A stretch of 64,000 nucleotides of DNA from Candidatus Enterococcus willemsii. GTDB lineage: Bacteria > Bacillota > Bacilli > Lactobacillales > Enterococcaceae. The notes below the pieces were generated by a model. It ran no database searches. It was not told where the DNA came from and saw only the letters and a program-made list of their open reading frames with translations. A program made the translations under genes and the position numbers. The stretch lies in NCBI RefSeq assembly GCF_009933335.1, contig NZ_MAEL01000031.1:65651-129650 (forward strand), in the 5' to 3' direction. This document shows, in pieces, positions 16,024 through 24,961 of this stretch. The first letter of the stretch is position 1. Each line of letters opens with the position of its first letter.

Positions 16024-16752
16024 TTATTGTTTGTCTCGCGTTTCTAATAATATCAGTTCTTCAGGAGTCAATGGACGAAATTCGCCAAATGTCAAAGACG
16101 CATCAAGCAATAATTGCCCCATTCGAATACGTTTTAAATAAGTGACTTCTTTCCCCACTGCTTGAACCATACGTTTCACTTGATGAAATTTCCCTTCATG
16201 CAAAACTAGACGAATGATCGTCGTTTCGGCTGCTTCATCTACCGCATCAATCATAAGTTTTGCTGGTAAACACGTTTCATTTCCATCAATCGTCATTCCG
16301 TTAGCAAAAACAGCCACGTCTTCTTCCGTCATAATACCTGCTACTTCTGCATAATATTCTTTTTCTACATGACGTTTTGGTGAAAGTAGACGATGTGCCA
16401 GCGCACCATCATTCGTAATAACTAATAATCCCTCTGTATCTTTGTCTAAGCGACCAACTGGAAATAAATCATCACGATATGTTTCATCATCAAATAAATC
16501 CATCACGGTCTCATCATAGTCATCAATTGTGGCTGAGATGACACCTGCTGGTTTATTAAGTAGGTAATAGAAGTCCTTTTGATATGCAATCACTTCACCA
16601 TCAAAAGCAACGCTATCCGCCTTTTCATTGACTTGAAATTTATCTGACTTTACTACGGCATCATTAACTGTAACGAGCCCTTTTTTGATAAACTGCTTGA
16701 CTTCTTTACGAGATCCCAAATTCATATCTGCTAAGTATTTATCTAAACGCAT
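16024..16752 (-). CDS. rsuA: RsuA-family 16S rRNA pseudouridine synthase
   Basis: A 242-residue enzyme with an N-terminal S4 RNA-binding domain (MRLDKYLADMNLGSRKEVKQ to about residue 45) and a catalytic domain with PVGRLDKDTEGLLVITND near 100 (catalytic Asp) and EGKFHQVKRMVQAVGKEV near 195. RsuA modifies a uridine of 16S rRNA; the close paralogues RluB, RluE and RluF share the same motifs, so the exact target is inferred. A good AAAGGAG lies before the ATG. Confidence 0.88.
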   Translation of the reverse strand: MRLDKYLADMNLGSRKEVKQFIKKGLVTVNDAVVKSDKFQVNEKADSVAFDGEVIAYQKDFYYLLNKPAGVISATIDDYDETVMDLFDDETYRDDLFPVGRLDKDTEGLLVITNDGALAHRLLSPKRHVEKEYYAEVAGIMTEEDVAVFANGMTIDGNETCLPAKLMIDAVDEAAETTIIRLVLHEGKFHQVKRMVQAVGKEVTYLKRIRMGQLLLDASLTFGEFRPLTPEELILLETRDKQ

Positions 16753-16773
16753 ATCTTTCTCCTTTTAATAGAA

Positions 16774-16799
16774 AAGTTCGGAAGATATCTTCCGAACTT
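16774..16799 (-). terminator. Palindromic terminator after the flippase gene
   Basis: A perfect 26-base palindrome (AAGTTCGGAAGAT and its complement) is followed on the minus strand by TTTCT. It lies between the flippase stop and the rsuA start. Confidence 0.7.
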
Positions 16800-16802
16800 G
16801 AG

Positions 16803-18449
16803 CTATTTTATTCTAAGTTTCGCTCTAAAATGAGCCATTCTTGATCCGAGTAATTTATCTGCCAAACGGATTTTTAACGCCATATAAATATAGACGAAAC
16901 CACCAACACCTGCAACAAGAATAATTAAAATGAACGCTTGTAGCTTACTATCTGAATTGAGCATCAAACCAAAAATTATCTTTGCAACACCAGCAAAAAT
17001 CATCATGATAGCAGTCATTAACGCGATTAAAATTGTTCTTCTAGTAGTTAATTTACTATTAAAATGGGTTTTTTTGCGAATTTTACGCAGATTTAAGTAA
17101 CATGTTACGCCAAGACCTAACGTCGTTGAAACAATCGGTCCATAAGATTCCAACAAATAAATCATTGGCGATTGCGTAACTATTTTTACAATAAGACCAA
17201 TCGCAAAGAAAATAACTGCCGATGTATTCTCATAAATACCTTGCAGCATCGTAGACGTAACCATGAATAAACCTTGGATTAGCCCTGAAAGACAAACCAT
17301 AATTAACAAGTTAGCGCCCAAACGATCAGGATCATAGAATAAGCTGTTGATTGGATATGCTAATAAAATCATCCCAAATGTTGCTGGTAACATGATAAAA
17401 CCGTATAACTGTAAATTATTACTAACAAGTTTTGCCAAGCCCAATTTATCTTTTTTCGCAAACGATTCAGTAATTAATGGTAACCCGACAATTGCCACGG
17501 AAGTTGCCAAGCCAATAACAACCATCGATAACTTATCAGGATTCCCATTGAATAAAGCCATCAATCGTAACAACTGGTTATTTGAATATTCTGTGAAACT
17601 ACTCATCACTCGCACAAACGTATACTGGTCAACTAATTTATAAATAGTAATTCCCGCACCTAAAATAATAAATGGAATTGCTTCTTTCACCGTAGAAATT
17701 AGCAATTGGATGGTGTCTACTTCAACTTTTTCTGTACTTGTTTCAGCTAAAATATCCATTTTTATTTTTTCTTTACGGAAATAATAAATTAATACAAGTA
17801 AACCAGCCAAGGCACCAATGAAAGCAGCAAATGTGGATTGTGTAACGGCTGCAACGTAATTGCCGCTGCCTAATTTCATAATAATAAAAGTAGCACCGAG
17901 AATATAAACAACGCGCACAATTTGCTCCACTAATTGAGAGATTGCATACGGTGCAACATTATTAATTCCTTGGAAATATCCTCTAATCACACTCATAACA
18001 GGGATAACTAATAATGCTACACTTAATGAGCGCATGGACGGAATGAGGTCTTCCCCACCACCAGCACCTTTTGCAAGCGCAGGTGCTAATATATACATGA
18101 CTAAAGCACTAACAACACCAAGTCCAATCATAAATTGTACTGCTCTTAAAAACAGTCTCTGACTTGTACGATATTCTTTTCTAGAATTATGAAAAGCAAT
18201 TTGTTTTGCAATGGCTGCTGGAATACCGGCTGTGGAAATCATAATAAACAGTGCATACACCGTATATCCCATATTGAATAAAGTATTTCCTACTGCTCGG
18301 TTTTCACCTAACCAATAGTACCAAGGCAAAATGTATACAACGCCTAAGAGACGAGAACCAATATTTCCTATCGTCATCCAGGCAGATCCGCGAGCCATTT
18401 TGTCTTCGTTACTCAATTCTGGTGAAGCTTGTTTCGTAGTATTTGTCAT
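16803..18449 (-). CDS. MurJ/YtgP-type polysaccharide (lipid II) flippase
   Basis: A roughly 548-residue multi-spanning membrane protein of the MOP/MATE-like exporter superfamily. It has about 14 hydrophobic helices and the family segments RGSAWMTIGNIGSRLLGVVY near the N-terminus and GIPAAIAKQIAFHN near residue 80. Resemblance is to the YtgP/SpoVB branch, whose YtgP member flips lipid II in Gram-positive cocci. Divergent transcription from murE supports a wall role. The ATG at 18447-18449 is preferred because GGAGAAG lies at good spacing; an ATG five codons upstream has only a weak site. Confidence 0.83.
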   Translation of the reverse strand: MTNTTKQASPELSNEDKMARGSAWMTIGNIGSRLLGVVYILPWYYWLGENRAVGNTLFNMGYTVYALFIMISTAGIPAAIAKQIAFHNSRKEYRTSQRLFLRAVQFMIGLGVVSALVMYILAPALAKGAGGGEDLIPSMRSLSVALLVIPVMSVIRGYFQGINNVAPYAISQLVEQIVRVVYILGATFIIMKLGSGNYVAAVTQSTFAAFIGALAGLLVLIYYFRKEKIKMDILAETSTEKVEVDTIQLLISTVKEAIPFIILGAGITIYKLVDQYTFVRVMSSFTEYSNNQLLRLMALFNGNPDKLSMVVIGLATSVAIVGLPLITESFAKKDKLGLAKLVSNNLQLYGFIMLPATFGMILLAYPINSLFYDPDRLGANLLIMVCLSGLIQGLFMVTSTMLQGIYENTSAVIFFAIGLIVKIVTQSPMIYLLESYGPIVSTTLGLGVTCYLNLRKIRKKTHFNSKLTTRRTILIALMTAIMMIFAGVAKIIFGLMLNSDSKLQAFILIILVAGVGGFVYIYMALKIRLADKLLGSRMAHFRAKLRIK

Positions 18450-18584
18450 CGAATTCTTCTCCATCTTTTCTTTTATACATATCTTCTATTTTAATGCGAA
18501 AAGTCAAATGTCGCAATCTATTTTTCATTTCGTTACACTGATTTAATATAATGTAACCGTCAAAATGTCAGAATGGTGGAACTA

Positions 18585-18593
18585 TGCTATAAT
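18585..18593 (+). promoter_or_regulatory. Extended -10 promoter of murE
   Basis: TGCTATAAT matches the extended -10 consensus, 28 bases before the first murE start codon. Confidence 0.55.
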
Positions 18594-18621
18594 TGGTTAG
18601 AACTTTTAGAACAAGGAGTAA

Positions 18622-20124
18622 ATGAAGCTTATGTATACAATCACAACCAATGAACTTTACAACCTATTAATCGAACATGATTTACTAAAAGACACAGCCA
18701 TTCCTAGTGTAAATAAAAACACAGTATTTCGCTATTTATCTTATGATTCAAGAGATATTCAAGAAAATACTTTGTTTTTTTGCAAAGGAATGAATTTCAA
18801 AGAAGCTTTATTAGCAGATGCTGTCGAAAAAGGTGTGACTCACTATGTATCCGAAGTCTCGTATAATGTAACAGCTGAAGCTATCCTTGTCAAAGATATT
18901 CGTGAAACCATGGCAATTGTTGCCCAAGCATTTTACCGACAACCGCAAAATAGCTTATATAAAATTGGTATTACTGGAACAAAAGGAAAAACAACGACTG
19001 CATATTTTATCAAAAAAATCTTTGATGATGCGTTTGACGCGAAAGTAGCTCTTTTTTCTTCGGAAGAAACCACTCTTGATGGTACAACGTTTACTGCGTC
19101 TAAGTTAACCACACCAGAAGCTCTAGACCTATACAAACAAATGGCAACAGCCGTGGAAGCTGGTGTGACTCATTTAGTAATGGAAGTCTCTTCTCAAGCA
19201 TACAAAACGAAACGCGTCCATCATTTAACGTTCGAGACAGGTATATTCTTAAATATTAGCCCTGATCATATTAGCCCGATTGAACATGCGACATTTGAAG
19301 AATATTTTACTTGCAAACAACAGCTTCTATTAAATAGTAAGCAAATGATTATTAATCATGAAAGTGACCACTATGCAGAATTGCAAGAAATTTGTGAGAC
19401 ACACGCAATTCCTTATTATACATTTGGTAAAGCTGGTAGTGACTATTACATTGAAGAAATGGATAATCCACGACAGTTCCAATTGACTGGTCACCCAGAT
19501 ACACTGCATGTTGACGGAGAATATCAACTAGCTCAATTTGGTACATTTAATCACGACAATGCGGCGGCAGCCATCTTAACGGCAGGATTAGCCAAAATTT
19601 CAACAGCTAGTATTCAAAAAAGCCTCCCTACCAGTCACGTTCCTGGACGTATGAATCTACTAGAAAAAGCAAACGGTGCTTACTTCTTTGTTGATTACGC
19701 TCATAATTATCTTAGCATCAAAGCGATGGGTGATTTAGCTCGTGACTTACGTCCTAATGGGCGTGTCATTATCGTGACTGGTAGTGCAGGTGATAAAGCA
19801 CAATCACGCCGACCTGATATCGGGCGCGCCCTTGCGGAATGTGCAGATGTCGCCATCATTACTAGTGATGATCCCGGTTTTGAAGAACCAGAAATGATTG
19901 CCAAAGAAATTTTAGCAACGCTGGATAATTCAGCAGTGGAGATTCATGTAGAATTAGATCGTAGCAAAGCTGTTACCCTGGCTTTTTCGATGGCACAATC
20001 AGAAGATACCGTTATTTTAGCCGGTAAAGGGACAGAACAAATGATGAAAGTGCATAGCAAAGAAATTTATTACGAAGGTGATTTTCATATTACACAACGA
20101 TTAATTCAAGAAAATCTACTTTAA
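18622..20124 (+). CDS. murE: UDP-N-acetylmuramoyl-tripeptide synthetase, probably L-lysine-adding
   Basis: A 500-residue cytoplasmic Mur ligase adding the third residue of the peptidoglycan stem peptide. It has an N-terminal UDP-binding domain, the ATP loop GITGTKGKTTTAYFIKKIF near residue 117, HVPGRMNLLEKANGAYFFVDYAHN near 340 and a C-terminal domain with the substrate-recognition segment TSDDPGFEEPE near 415. In diaminopimelate enzymes this segment reads DNPR; the DDPx form is usual in lysine-type cocci, so L-lysine is inferred. AAGGAG is three bases before the ATG at 18622 and twelve before an in-frame ATG at 18631, so the start is uncertain by three codons. Confidence 0.9.
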   Translation: MKLMYTITTNELYNLLIEHDLLKDTAIPSVNKNTVFRYLSYDSRDIQENTLFFCKGMNFKEALLADAVEKGVTHYVSEVSYNVTAEAILVKDIRETMAIVAQAFYRQPQNSLYKIGITGTKGKTTTAYFIKKIFDDAFDAKVALFSSEETTLDGTTFTASKLTTPEALDLYKQMATAVEAGVTHLVMEVSSQAYKTKRVHHLTFETGIFLNISPDHISPIEHATFEEYFTCKQQLLLNSKQMIINHESDHYAELQEICETHAIPYYTFGKAGSDYYIEEMDNPRQFQLTGHPDTLHVDGEYQLAQFGTFNHDNAAAAILTAGLAKISTASIQKSLPTSHVPGRMNLLEKANGAYFFVDYAHNYLSIKAMGDLARDLRPNGRVIIVTGSAGDKAQSRRPDIGRALAECADVAIITSDDPGFEEPEMIAKEILATLDNSAVEIHVELDRSKAVTLAFSMAQSEDTVILAGKGTEQMMKVHSKEIYYEGDFHITQRLIQENLL

Positions 20125-20231
20125 TTATTTCAAATCGATGACAAAAATTACTTTATAAAAACAAGTATTTTCTTTCGTTTATTTTTTTGTATAATGATTA
20201 CTGAATATATGGACTGAAGGGGATACGTTTC

Positions 20232-20456
20232 ATGAATCGCACACAGAAAAAAATGATCGTTATTGTAGGATTGGCTATCCTAGCAATGATTGCTTTATTT
20301 CTAGGCTGGAAATTATTAATGGCGTTAGGTATGCTTGGTTTTCCGACAACTACTTATACCCGTACAGCAGCACCACACGGTATTATTTGGGTGTTATTAA
20401 TCCCAATTATTGCCACAGCTACGCTATTTTTAGGCCTAACTCGCACTAAAAAGTAA
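20232..20456 (+). CDS. Small two-helix membrane protein
   Basis: A 74-residue protein of unknown family. Two predicted membrane helices (MIVIVGLAILAMIALFLGW and GIIWVLLIPIIATATLFLGL) are joined by a short Thr-rich loop. GAAGGGGATACGTTT precedes the ATG. Its last codons form the first arm of its own terminator. It lies between murE and the peroxidase gene without obvious functional linkage. Confidence 0.7.
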   Translation: MNRTQKKMIVIVGLAILAMIALFLGWKLLMALGMLGFPTTTYTRTAAPHGIIWVLLIPIIATATLFLGLTRTKK

Positions 20457-20484
20457 GAAGAAAGTACTTCTTCTTACTTTTTTT
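20448..20484 (+). terminator. Terminator overlapping the end of the small membrane protein gene
   Basis: AAAAAGTAAGAAG (20448-20460, including the stop codon) pairs with CTTCTTACTTTTT (20470-20482), followed by T residues. Confidence 0.85.
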
Positions 20485-20554
20485 GCGTCTTCGTTGTGAT
20501 TCTAGCTATTTTGTACTATATTTAAAGTAGACCAAAACGAAAGGGTGTTAAGAT

Positions 20555-20971
20555 ATGAGTAAAAAAATGGGCGTTGCAACCGTTGTAAATGAAGGCGGAC
20601 GTGAAGGTGTAAGTAAATCGCTAAGTGGTGATTTTGAAGTAAAAACAACTGGTGTCAAAAAAGAAGGTTATACAAACCCTGAAGAATTATTTGCAGCAGG
20701 ATTTTCAGCTTGCTTTAACGGTGCATTAATTTTCCCACTAGAACGTGATGGACATGGTGACAAACCTCGTTCTGTTCGCGCAGAAGTGACATTACTAGGT
20801 GATTTACCTGATTTCAATACTTTACATTTAGCTGTACACTTAATCGGAAAAATCGAAGGTCTTTCTAAAGAAGAAACATTGAAGTATATGGAAGAAACAG
20901 ACAATATTTGCCCGTACTCAAAAGCAATCAAAGGCAATGTTGAAGTGACTTTCGAAGCAGAAGAATATTAA
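20555..20971 (+). CDS. Ohr/OsmC-family organic hydroperoxide reductase
   Basis: A 138-residue thiol peroxidase reducing organic hydroperoxides in the cytoplasm. The two reactive cysteines are in place: FSACFNGAL near residue 53 and NICPYSKAIKGN near 122, the spacing and CPYSKA motif of the Ohr subgroup. The opening repeat pattern ATVVNEGGREGVSKS is typical of the family. No MarR-type OhrR regulator is visible beside it. AAAGGGTG lies before the ATG. Confidence 0.88.
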   Translation: MSKKMGVATVVNEGGREGVSKSLSGDFEVKTTGVKKEGYTNPEELFAAGFSACFNGALIFPLERDGHGDKPRSVRAEVTLLGDLPDFNTLHLAVHLIGKIEGLSKEETLKYMEETDNICPYSKAIKGNVEVTFEAEEY

Positions 20972-21005
20972 TCAGAAGCGACAACTTAAAATGTCCTCTG
21001 TTATC

Positions 21006-21034
21006 AGCCCAAACAATATCGTTTGGGCTTTTTA
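21006..21034 (+). terminator. Terminator of the Ohr-family gene
   Basis: AGCCCAAAC pairs with GTTTGGGCT across a six-base loop and is followed by a T-run. The T-run overlaps the stop of the convergent glycerate kinase gene. Confidence 0.85.
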
Positions 21035-22147
21035 TTTATCTTTTTCATATTGAAACACTTGTACGACCTCTTTCGCTAATGTCGCCAGATTCGACAATGT
21101 GCGTTGTTTTTCCATTGCTTTTTCTAAACTAATAGGTCCTTGTTGAATACTAAATGCACCTAGAACTAACTCTTCCATTTTACCTAGGTAATTTTCTCGA
21201 CTACCACATACAGCAATCACTGGGACGTGGTACTTCTTCGCTAAATTTGCTACGCCAAAGGGTACTTTCCCTTGCGCTGTTTGAGCATCTAGTTTCCCTT
21301 CGCCTGTAAAAATTAAATCTGCATCTTGAATGATTGTTTCTAAACCGATTAATTGCTGAATGGTTGTAAAACCAGAAAGAATGTTACCACCTAGCCAAGT
21401 AAACGCCCCTCCTAATCCACCAGCTGCTCCAGTTCCGGAAAGATTACCTAGGTAACCTTGTTTTTCTACTAATTGTAAGACCTTGTTTGCTTGCTGTTCC
21501 ATTTTCTTAATTGTTTGACTCGATGCTCCTTTTTGACGAGCAAAGACATTAGCAAAACTACGAGACCCACAATATTCATTCGTAACATCTGCCAATACGT
21601 GCAATGAGACATGTTTGAATTTTTCTCTTACTTCACGTAAATCGATATCTTCTACGGTTAAAAGTAAATTACCTGTCGTATTTGGGACAATCTTTCCACC
21701 GAGTGCTTGTAACATACCCAAACCACCATCGGACGTTGCACTGCCACCCAATGTAACATAAATTTGTTCAACCTTTTGCAGGGCATCGGCTACTGCTACA
21801 CCTAAGCCATACGAAGTTGCCTGTCTCACTGTTTTATCCGAGACTTCTACTAAATCGATTCCAATAAATGTCGCTGATTCAATAATCGCAGTCTTCTTAT
21901 TTTCAATGGTCGTTAATAAATAGCTTCCTTGAATTTTTCGCAATAAAGGATCCACACTTTCAACACGTACTTCTTCTCCACCTAAAGCAGCTTGAATAGC
22001 AGCTATCGTTCCCTCACCACCGTCTGCAATCGGTACATTTACCTTTTCTTGCCAAATCGCTGGATTTAATTTTGATAATACTGCTTGATTTATTTCCGCT
22101 GATGTTGCACATCCCTTAAACGAATCAATTGCGGCAACCACTTTCAT
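21032..22147 (-). CDS. glxK: Glycerate kinase (GarK/GlxK family)
   Basis: A 371-residue cytoplasmic kinase phosphorylating glycerate with ATP. The family start KVVAAIDSFKGCATSAE, the segment PIADGGEGT near residue 40, TLGGSATSDGGLGMLQALGG near 132 and FTGEGKLDAQTAQGKVPFGV near 285 are all present. Two exact TTACCTAGGTAA copies (21180-21191 and 21444-21455) lie inside the gene, encoding NYLGK and GYLGN, so this gene holds more of the dispersed palindrome than any other here. Confidence 0.92.
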   Translation of the reverse strand: MKVVAAIDSFKGCATSAEINQAVLSKLNPAIWQEKVNVPIADGGEGTIAAIQAALGGEEVRVESVDPLLRKIQGSYLLTTIENKKTAIIESATFIGIDLVEVSDKTVRQATSYGLGVAVADALQKVEQIYVTLGGSATSDGGLGMLQALGGKIVPNTTGNLLLTVEDIDLREVREKFKHVSLHVLADVTNEYCGSRSFANVFARQKGASSQTIKKMEQQANKVLQLVEKQGYLGNLSGTGAAGGLGGAFTWLGGNILSGFTTIQQLIGLETIIQDADLIFTGEGKLDAQTAQGKVPFGVANLAKKYHVPVIAVCGSRENYLGKMEELVLGAFSIQQGPISLEKAMEKQRTLSNLATLAKEVVQVFQYEKDK

Positions 22148-22266
22148 CCTCGTTCACATCCTTTTCTTTGAGTATAACATGATTTAACTCCACCTTTAGT
22201 CCAATAGCGAATGAATTCTAATTACGGTACAATAATTATAGGAGTAAAAATAGGAGGAGTTATCAT

Positions 22267-23802
22267 ATGAAAAAATTAGGGTTTATTTTAACGTTGTTGG
22301 TCGCAATCATTACTTTCCAACCACAGGTAATCCACGCTGCCTCTTCTGTGCGTGATGATGCCAGTGTGTTATCAACAGAAACGATTCAACAGATCAATCA
22401 GCTACATAGCGAACAGTTCGGTTCTCTCTACGGAAAACCAGAGTACGCAGTCGTTATTCTTAATAGTTTAGAAGGAAAGTCGATTGAAAATGCCACACAA
22501 GAGTTATTTGACGAGTATGGATTTGGGAACCCAGAATACAATAATGGTTTAGTCTTTGTGTTTGCTTTAGAAGATCGCGAGTTTCGTCTGGGTTACGGAG
22601 ACGGTTTCGCTCCTATTTTCTATCATCTAGCAGAAGAAGACATTGTTGATGAGAAAGCCAAATCGCTGTTACGCGCCACAAATTATGACGATGCTATCCT
22701 ATATATATCTAACCACGTATATGAACTTGTCGTTCAAGCTGATCAAGATTCAGGATTAGCAACCATCTATGCAGAAGGACCATCTTATACGGAAAAAATC
22801 AAGGCACAGCAAGAAGCGGATAAACATTCTATCTTGCTTACCTTAGCTAGCATATTCGGTACAATTATTCTTGCTATCATCGGTTTTTTTGCAACAAGAC
22901 GCTCGATGATTCGAAAACGACTGCTAAAATCAGACTTATTTCCAAGATGGATTACCGAAGATCCCGTATTCCAACCTCATGAGCTAGTTACTTGGGGTAG
23001 TAAAAATAAACATAGATTTCATGCCTTCAAAACACCCAAAGACCGTCTAGCTGGAAGTAAAGCCTATTTAGTTGAAATCTTTTTCCCCAAAAAATTAACT
23101 TCAGTTGTGCTTTCTGCCCATAACCGAGAAATTCTACAATTAGCGATGGAAAATGACGAGGTTCAATTATATTTTGCCGAACAGACATTAACCGATGCAC
23201 AATTTACTTTAGACACCTTTGCTAAACAAATTCAAATGGCAATGAATGAGTTGATTGATTATACTAGCTATACAGCTACCCAAATTAGCTTACAAATTGA
23301 GAATTATGACCTAACCGATGATGTGTTGGAAGAAAACCAACTATATATTCCTGAATACAAAGAACAGTTGGCTAAAATTGTGACACAAGAAATTGATAAC
23401 TTATATGGCAATTACTTGGCTCAAGTCATGCTGGAGACAAGAACTTGGCACGATATTGAAATACAAATCAATCGAACTATCGCTACTTCTATTCTTTACA
23501 ACAAAGAAGAAGCTTTATTTACAATTGATTTAGAGAAACTTTATCAAAAACATCCTGAATTAAAACAACAGTTAACTGATTTTGAGGAAGAGGATCGTCA
23601 AACAATCTTTGACAATACACGTAAAGAATATTATCGTTCGAACACATACACAGATAGTTTAGTTCTTTTTAGTGTCTTAAACACTCATATGTCTCATCAG
23701 CAAGAAATCGTTGATAGTCGTAATCATTCGAGTTCTTCAAGTAGCTTTGGAGGATTTAGTGGCGGAAGTAGTAGCGGTGGCGGTATTTCGGGTGGTTGGT
23801 AA
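22267..23802 (+). CDS. TPM-domain (YgcG-like) membrane protein
   Basis: A 511-residue protein. It has a signal peptide (residues 1-24, ending IHAAS), an extracellular TPM domain (about 28-165, with YGFGNPEYNNGLVFVFALED and LGYGDG), one membrane helix (about 192-213, LLTLASIFGTIILAIIGFFA), then a long hydrophilic region ending in a Ser/Gly-rich tail (SSSSSFGGFSGGSSSGGG, finishing GGW). The same tail occurs in many YgcG-like proteins. TPM domains are linked to phosphatase or membrane-protein maintenance roles, and no specific substrate is known here. GGAGGAGTTATCAT precedes the ATG. Confidence 0.8.
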   Translation: MKKLGFILTLLVAIITFQPQVIHAASSVRDDASVLSTETIQQINQLHSEQFGSLYGKPEYAVVILNSLEGKSIENATQELFDEYGFGNPEYNNGLVFVFALEDREFRLGYGDGFAPIFYHLAEEDIVDEKAKSLLRATNYDDAILYISNHVYELVVQADQDSGLATIYAEGPSYTEKIKAQQEADKHSILLTLASIFGTIILAIIGFFATRRSMIRKRLLKSDLFPRWITEDPVFQPHELVTWGSKNKHRFHAFKTPKDRLAGSKAYLVEIFFPKKLTSVVLSAHNREILQLAMENDEVQLYFAEQTLTDAQFTLDTFAKQIQMAMNELIDYTSYTATQISLQIENYDLTDDVLEENQLYIPEYKEQLAKIVTQEIDNLYGNYLAQVMLETRTWHDIEIQINRTIATSILYNKEEALFTIDLEKLYQKHPELKQQLTDFEEEDRQTIFDNTRKEYYRSNTYTDSLVLFSVLNTHMSHQQEIVDSRNHSSSSSSFGGFSGGSSSGGGISGGW

Positions 23803-23807
23803 TAAGA

Positions 23808-23856
23808 GAGAAGTAAGGAGTCGCTTTAATTGCGGCCTTTACTTCTTTTATCATTT
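23808..23856 (+). terminator. Imperfect terminator after the TPM gene
   Basis: GAAGTAAGG pairs with CCTTTACTTC with one bulge across a 17-base loop and is followed by T-rich sequence. Confidence 0.55.
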
Positions 23857-23873
23857 TTTCAACGTTTTACTTT

Positions 23874-23887
23874 ATTACCTAGGTAAT
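23874..23887. repeat. Intergenic ATTACCTAGGTAAT palindrome
   Basis: A perfect 14-base palindrome carrying TTACCTAGGTAA, between the TPM gene terminator and the corA promoter. No longer stem forms around it. Confidence 0.6.
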
Positions 23888-23935
23888 ACCCACAGTAATC
23901 ATCACTTCGCTTAATAGCTTAATCTTGCGCTATTC

Positions 23936-23964
23936 TTGTCTTTCGATACATTCATTGTTACAAT
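23936..23964 (+). promoter_or_regulatory. Sigma-A-type promoter of corA
   Basis: TTGTCT (23936-23941), a 17-base spacer and TACAAT (23959-23964). It ends 35 bases before the chosen corA start, which rules out the longer in-frame start at 23936. Confidence 0.6.
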
Positions 23965-23998
23965 GTTCATGCTTTACAACAGAGAAGAAGGTGAAGAA

Positions 23999-24901
23999 AT
24001 GATTAATAAAATGCAATTCGGCAATAAATATACTTGGATTAACTTAAACACGCAAAACCGAAATGAACTAAAAGAACTTTATACTAAACATGGCATCGAT
24101 AGTGAAGTCGTTGAATATACGCTCGATAAAAATGAGCGGGCGCGTTTGGAGTACGATCAATTAAACAATACACTAATTGTCATTTTCAATGTTCCTAACA
24201 GTAAAAAAATCGATAATCATTACGAAACAATTCCCATGACTTTTATCGTGAAAAACGACCAACTCATTACCATCACAAACGAAAAAAATCATTATGTTTT
24301 CGAAAAGATGGAGCAATACTTAGAAAAATTTCCTGATATTACCTTATATAAATTTTTATTTAGTAGCTTATTTATGATTACTGATTTCTATTTCCCTTAT
24401 ATTGAACGAATGAATGAGGATCGTATTTCTGTTAGTCGCAAACTAAAAGACAAAACGAGTAAACAAAATTTGTTGTTGCTTTCTGATTTAGAAATCGGAA
24501 TTGTCTACTTTGTTTCTGCTTCAAAACAAAACATGGTGGTGCTAGAACAAGTTCGTGCCCATGCGGTCTATAAGACATTGACTGAAGTAGAAAAAGAACA
24601 GCTTGAAGATGTGATGATTGAATCCAAACAATTGGTTGAAATGACACAGCTTTCGGCACAAATCTTGCAGCAATTGTCTGGCACGTATAATAATGTCTTG
24701 AACAATACTTTGAACGACACAATGCAAATCTTAACGGTTTTATCTGTCTTACTAACGATACCGACAATTATCACAGGATTTTTTGGAATGAACATGCCCT
24801 TACCTCTAGAAAATAATGCATCTGGATGGATTATCACGATTATTATGAGTGTCGTGCTATGGTTTGCTTTATCTGCTGTTCTAAAAAGATTTATGAAGTA
24901 A
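23999..24901 (+). CDS. corA: CorA-family divalent cation transporter
   Basis: A 300-residue magnesium (or cobalt) channel subunit. It has a large cytoplasmic N-terminal domain, the long stalk helix (about 170-235) and two C-terminal membrane helices, the first ending in the family motif GFFGMNMPLP (selectivity loop). The short basic tail KRFMK is usual. The ATG at 23999 follows GAAGAAGGTGAAGAA; starts further upstream would lie within the promoter. The protein is shorter than Salmonella CorA but typical of the Firmicute YfjQ-like form. Confidence 0.88.
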   Translation: MINKMQFGNKYTWINLNTQNRNELKELYTKHGIDSEVVEYTLDKNERARLEYDQLNNTLIVIFNVPNSKKIDNHYETIPMTFIVKNDQLITITNEKNHYVFEKMEQYLEKFPDITLYKFLFSSLFMITDFYFPYIERMNEDRISVSRKLKDKTSKQNLLLLSDLEIGIVYFVSASKQNMVVLEQVRAHAVYKTLTEVEKEQLEDVMIESKQLVEMTQLSAQILQQLSGTYNNVLNNTLNDTMQILTVLSVLLTIPTIITGFFGMNMPLPLENNASGWIITIIMSVVLWFALSAVLKRFMK

Positions 24902-24921
24902 GGTATTACCTAGGTAATACC
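24902..24921. repeat. 20-base perfect palindrome at the corA stop
   Basis: GGTATTACCTAGGTAATACC begins at the base after the corA stop codon and lies just before the shared terminator. It is the longest uninterrupted palindrome around the dispersed TTACCTAGGTAA motif here. Confidence 0.7.
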
Positions 24922-24961
24922 AAAAAAACCACCTTTTCACTTAGAAAAGGTGGTTTTTTTC
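24922..24961. terminator. Bidirectional terminator between corA and leuS
   Basis: AAACCACCTTTTC pairs with GAAAAGGTGGTTT, with T-runs on both strands serving the convergent genes. Confidence 0.9.

Noticed and set aside
16774-16799. 26-base perfect palindrome as another regulatory repeat
   Set aside because: It is unrelated to the TTACCTAGGTAA motif, lies at the flippase stop and is followed by T residues, so a terminator explains it.
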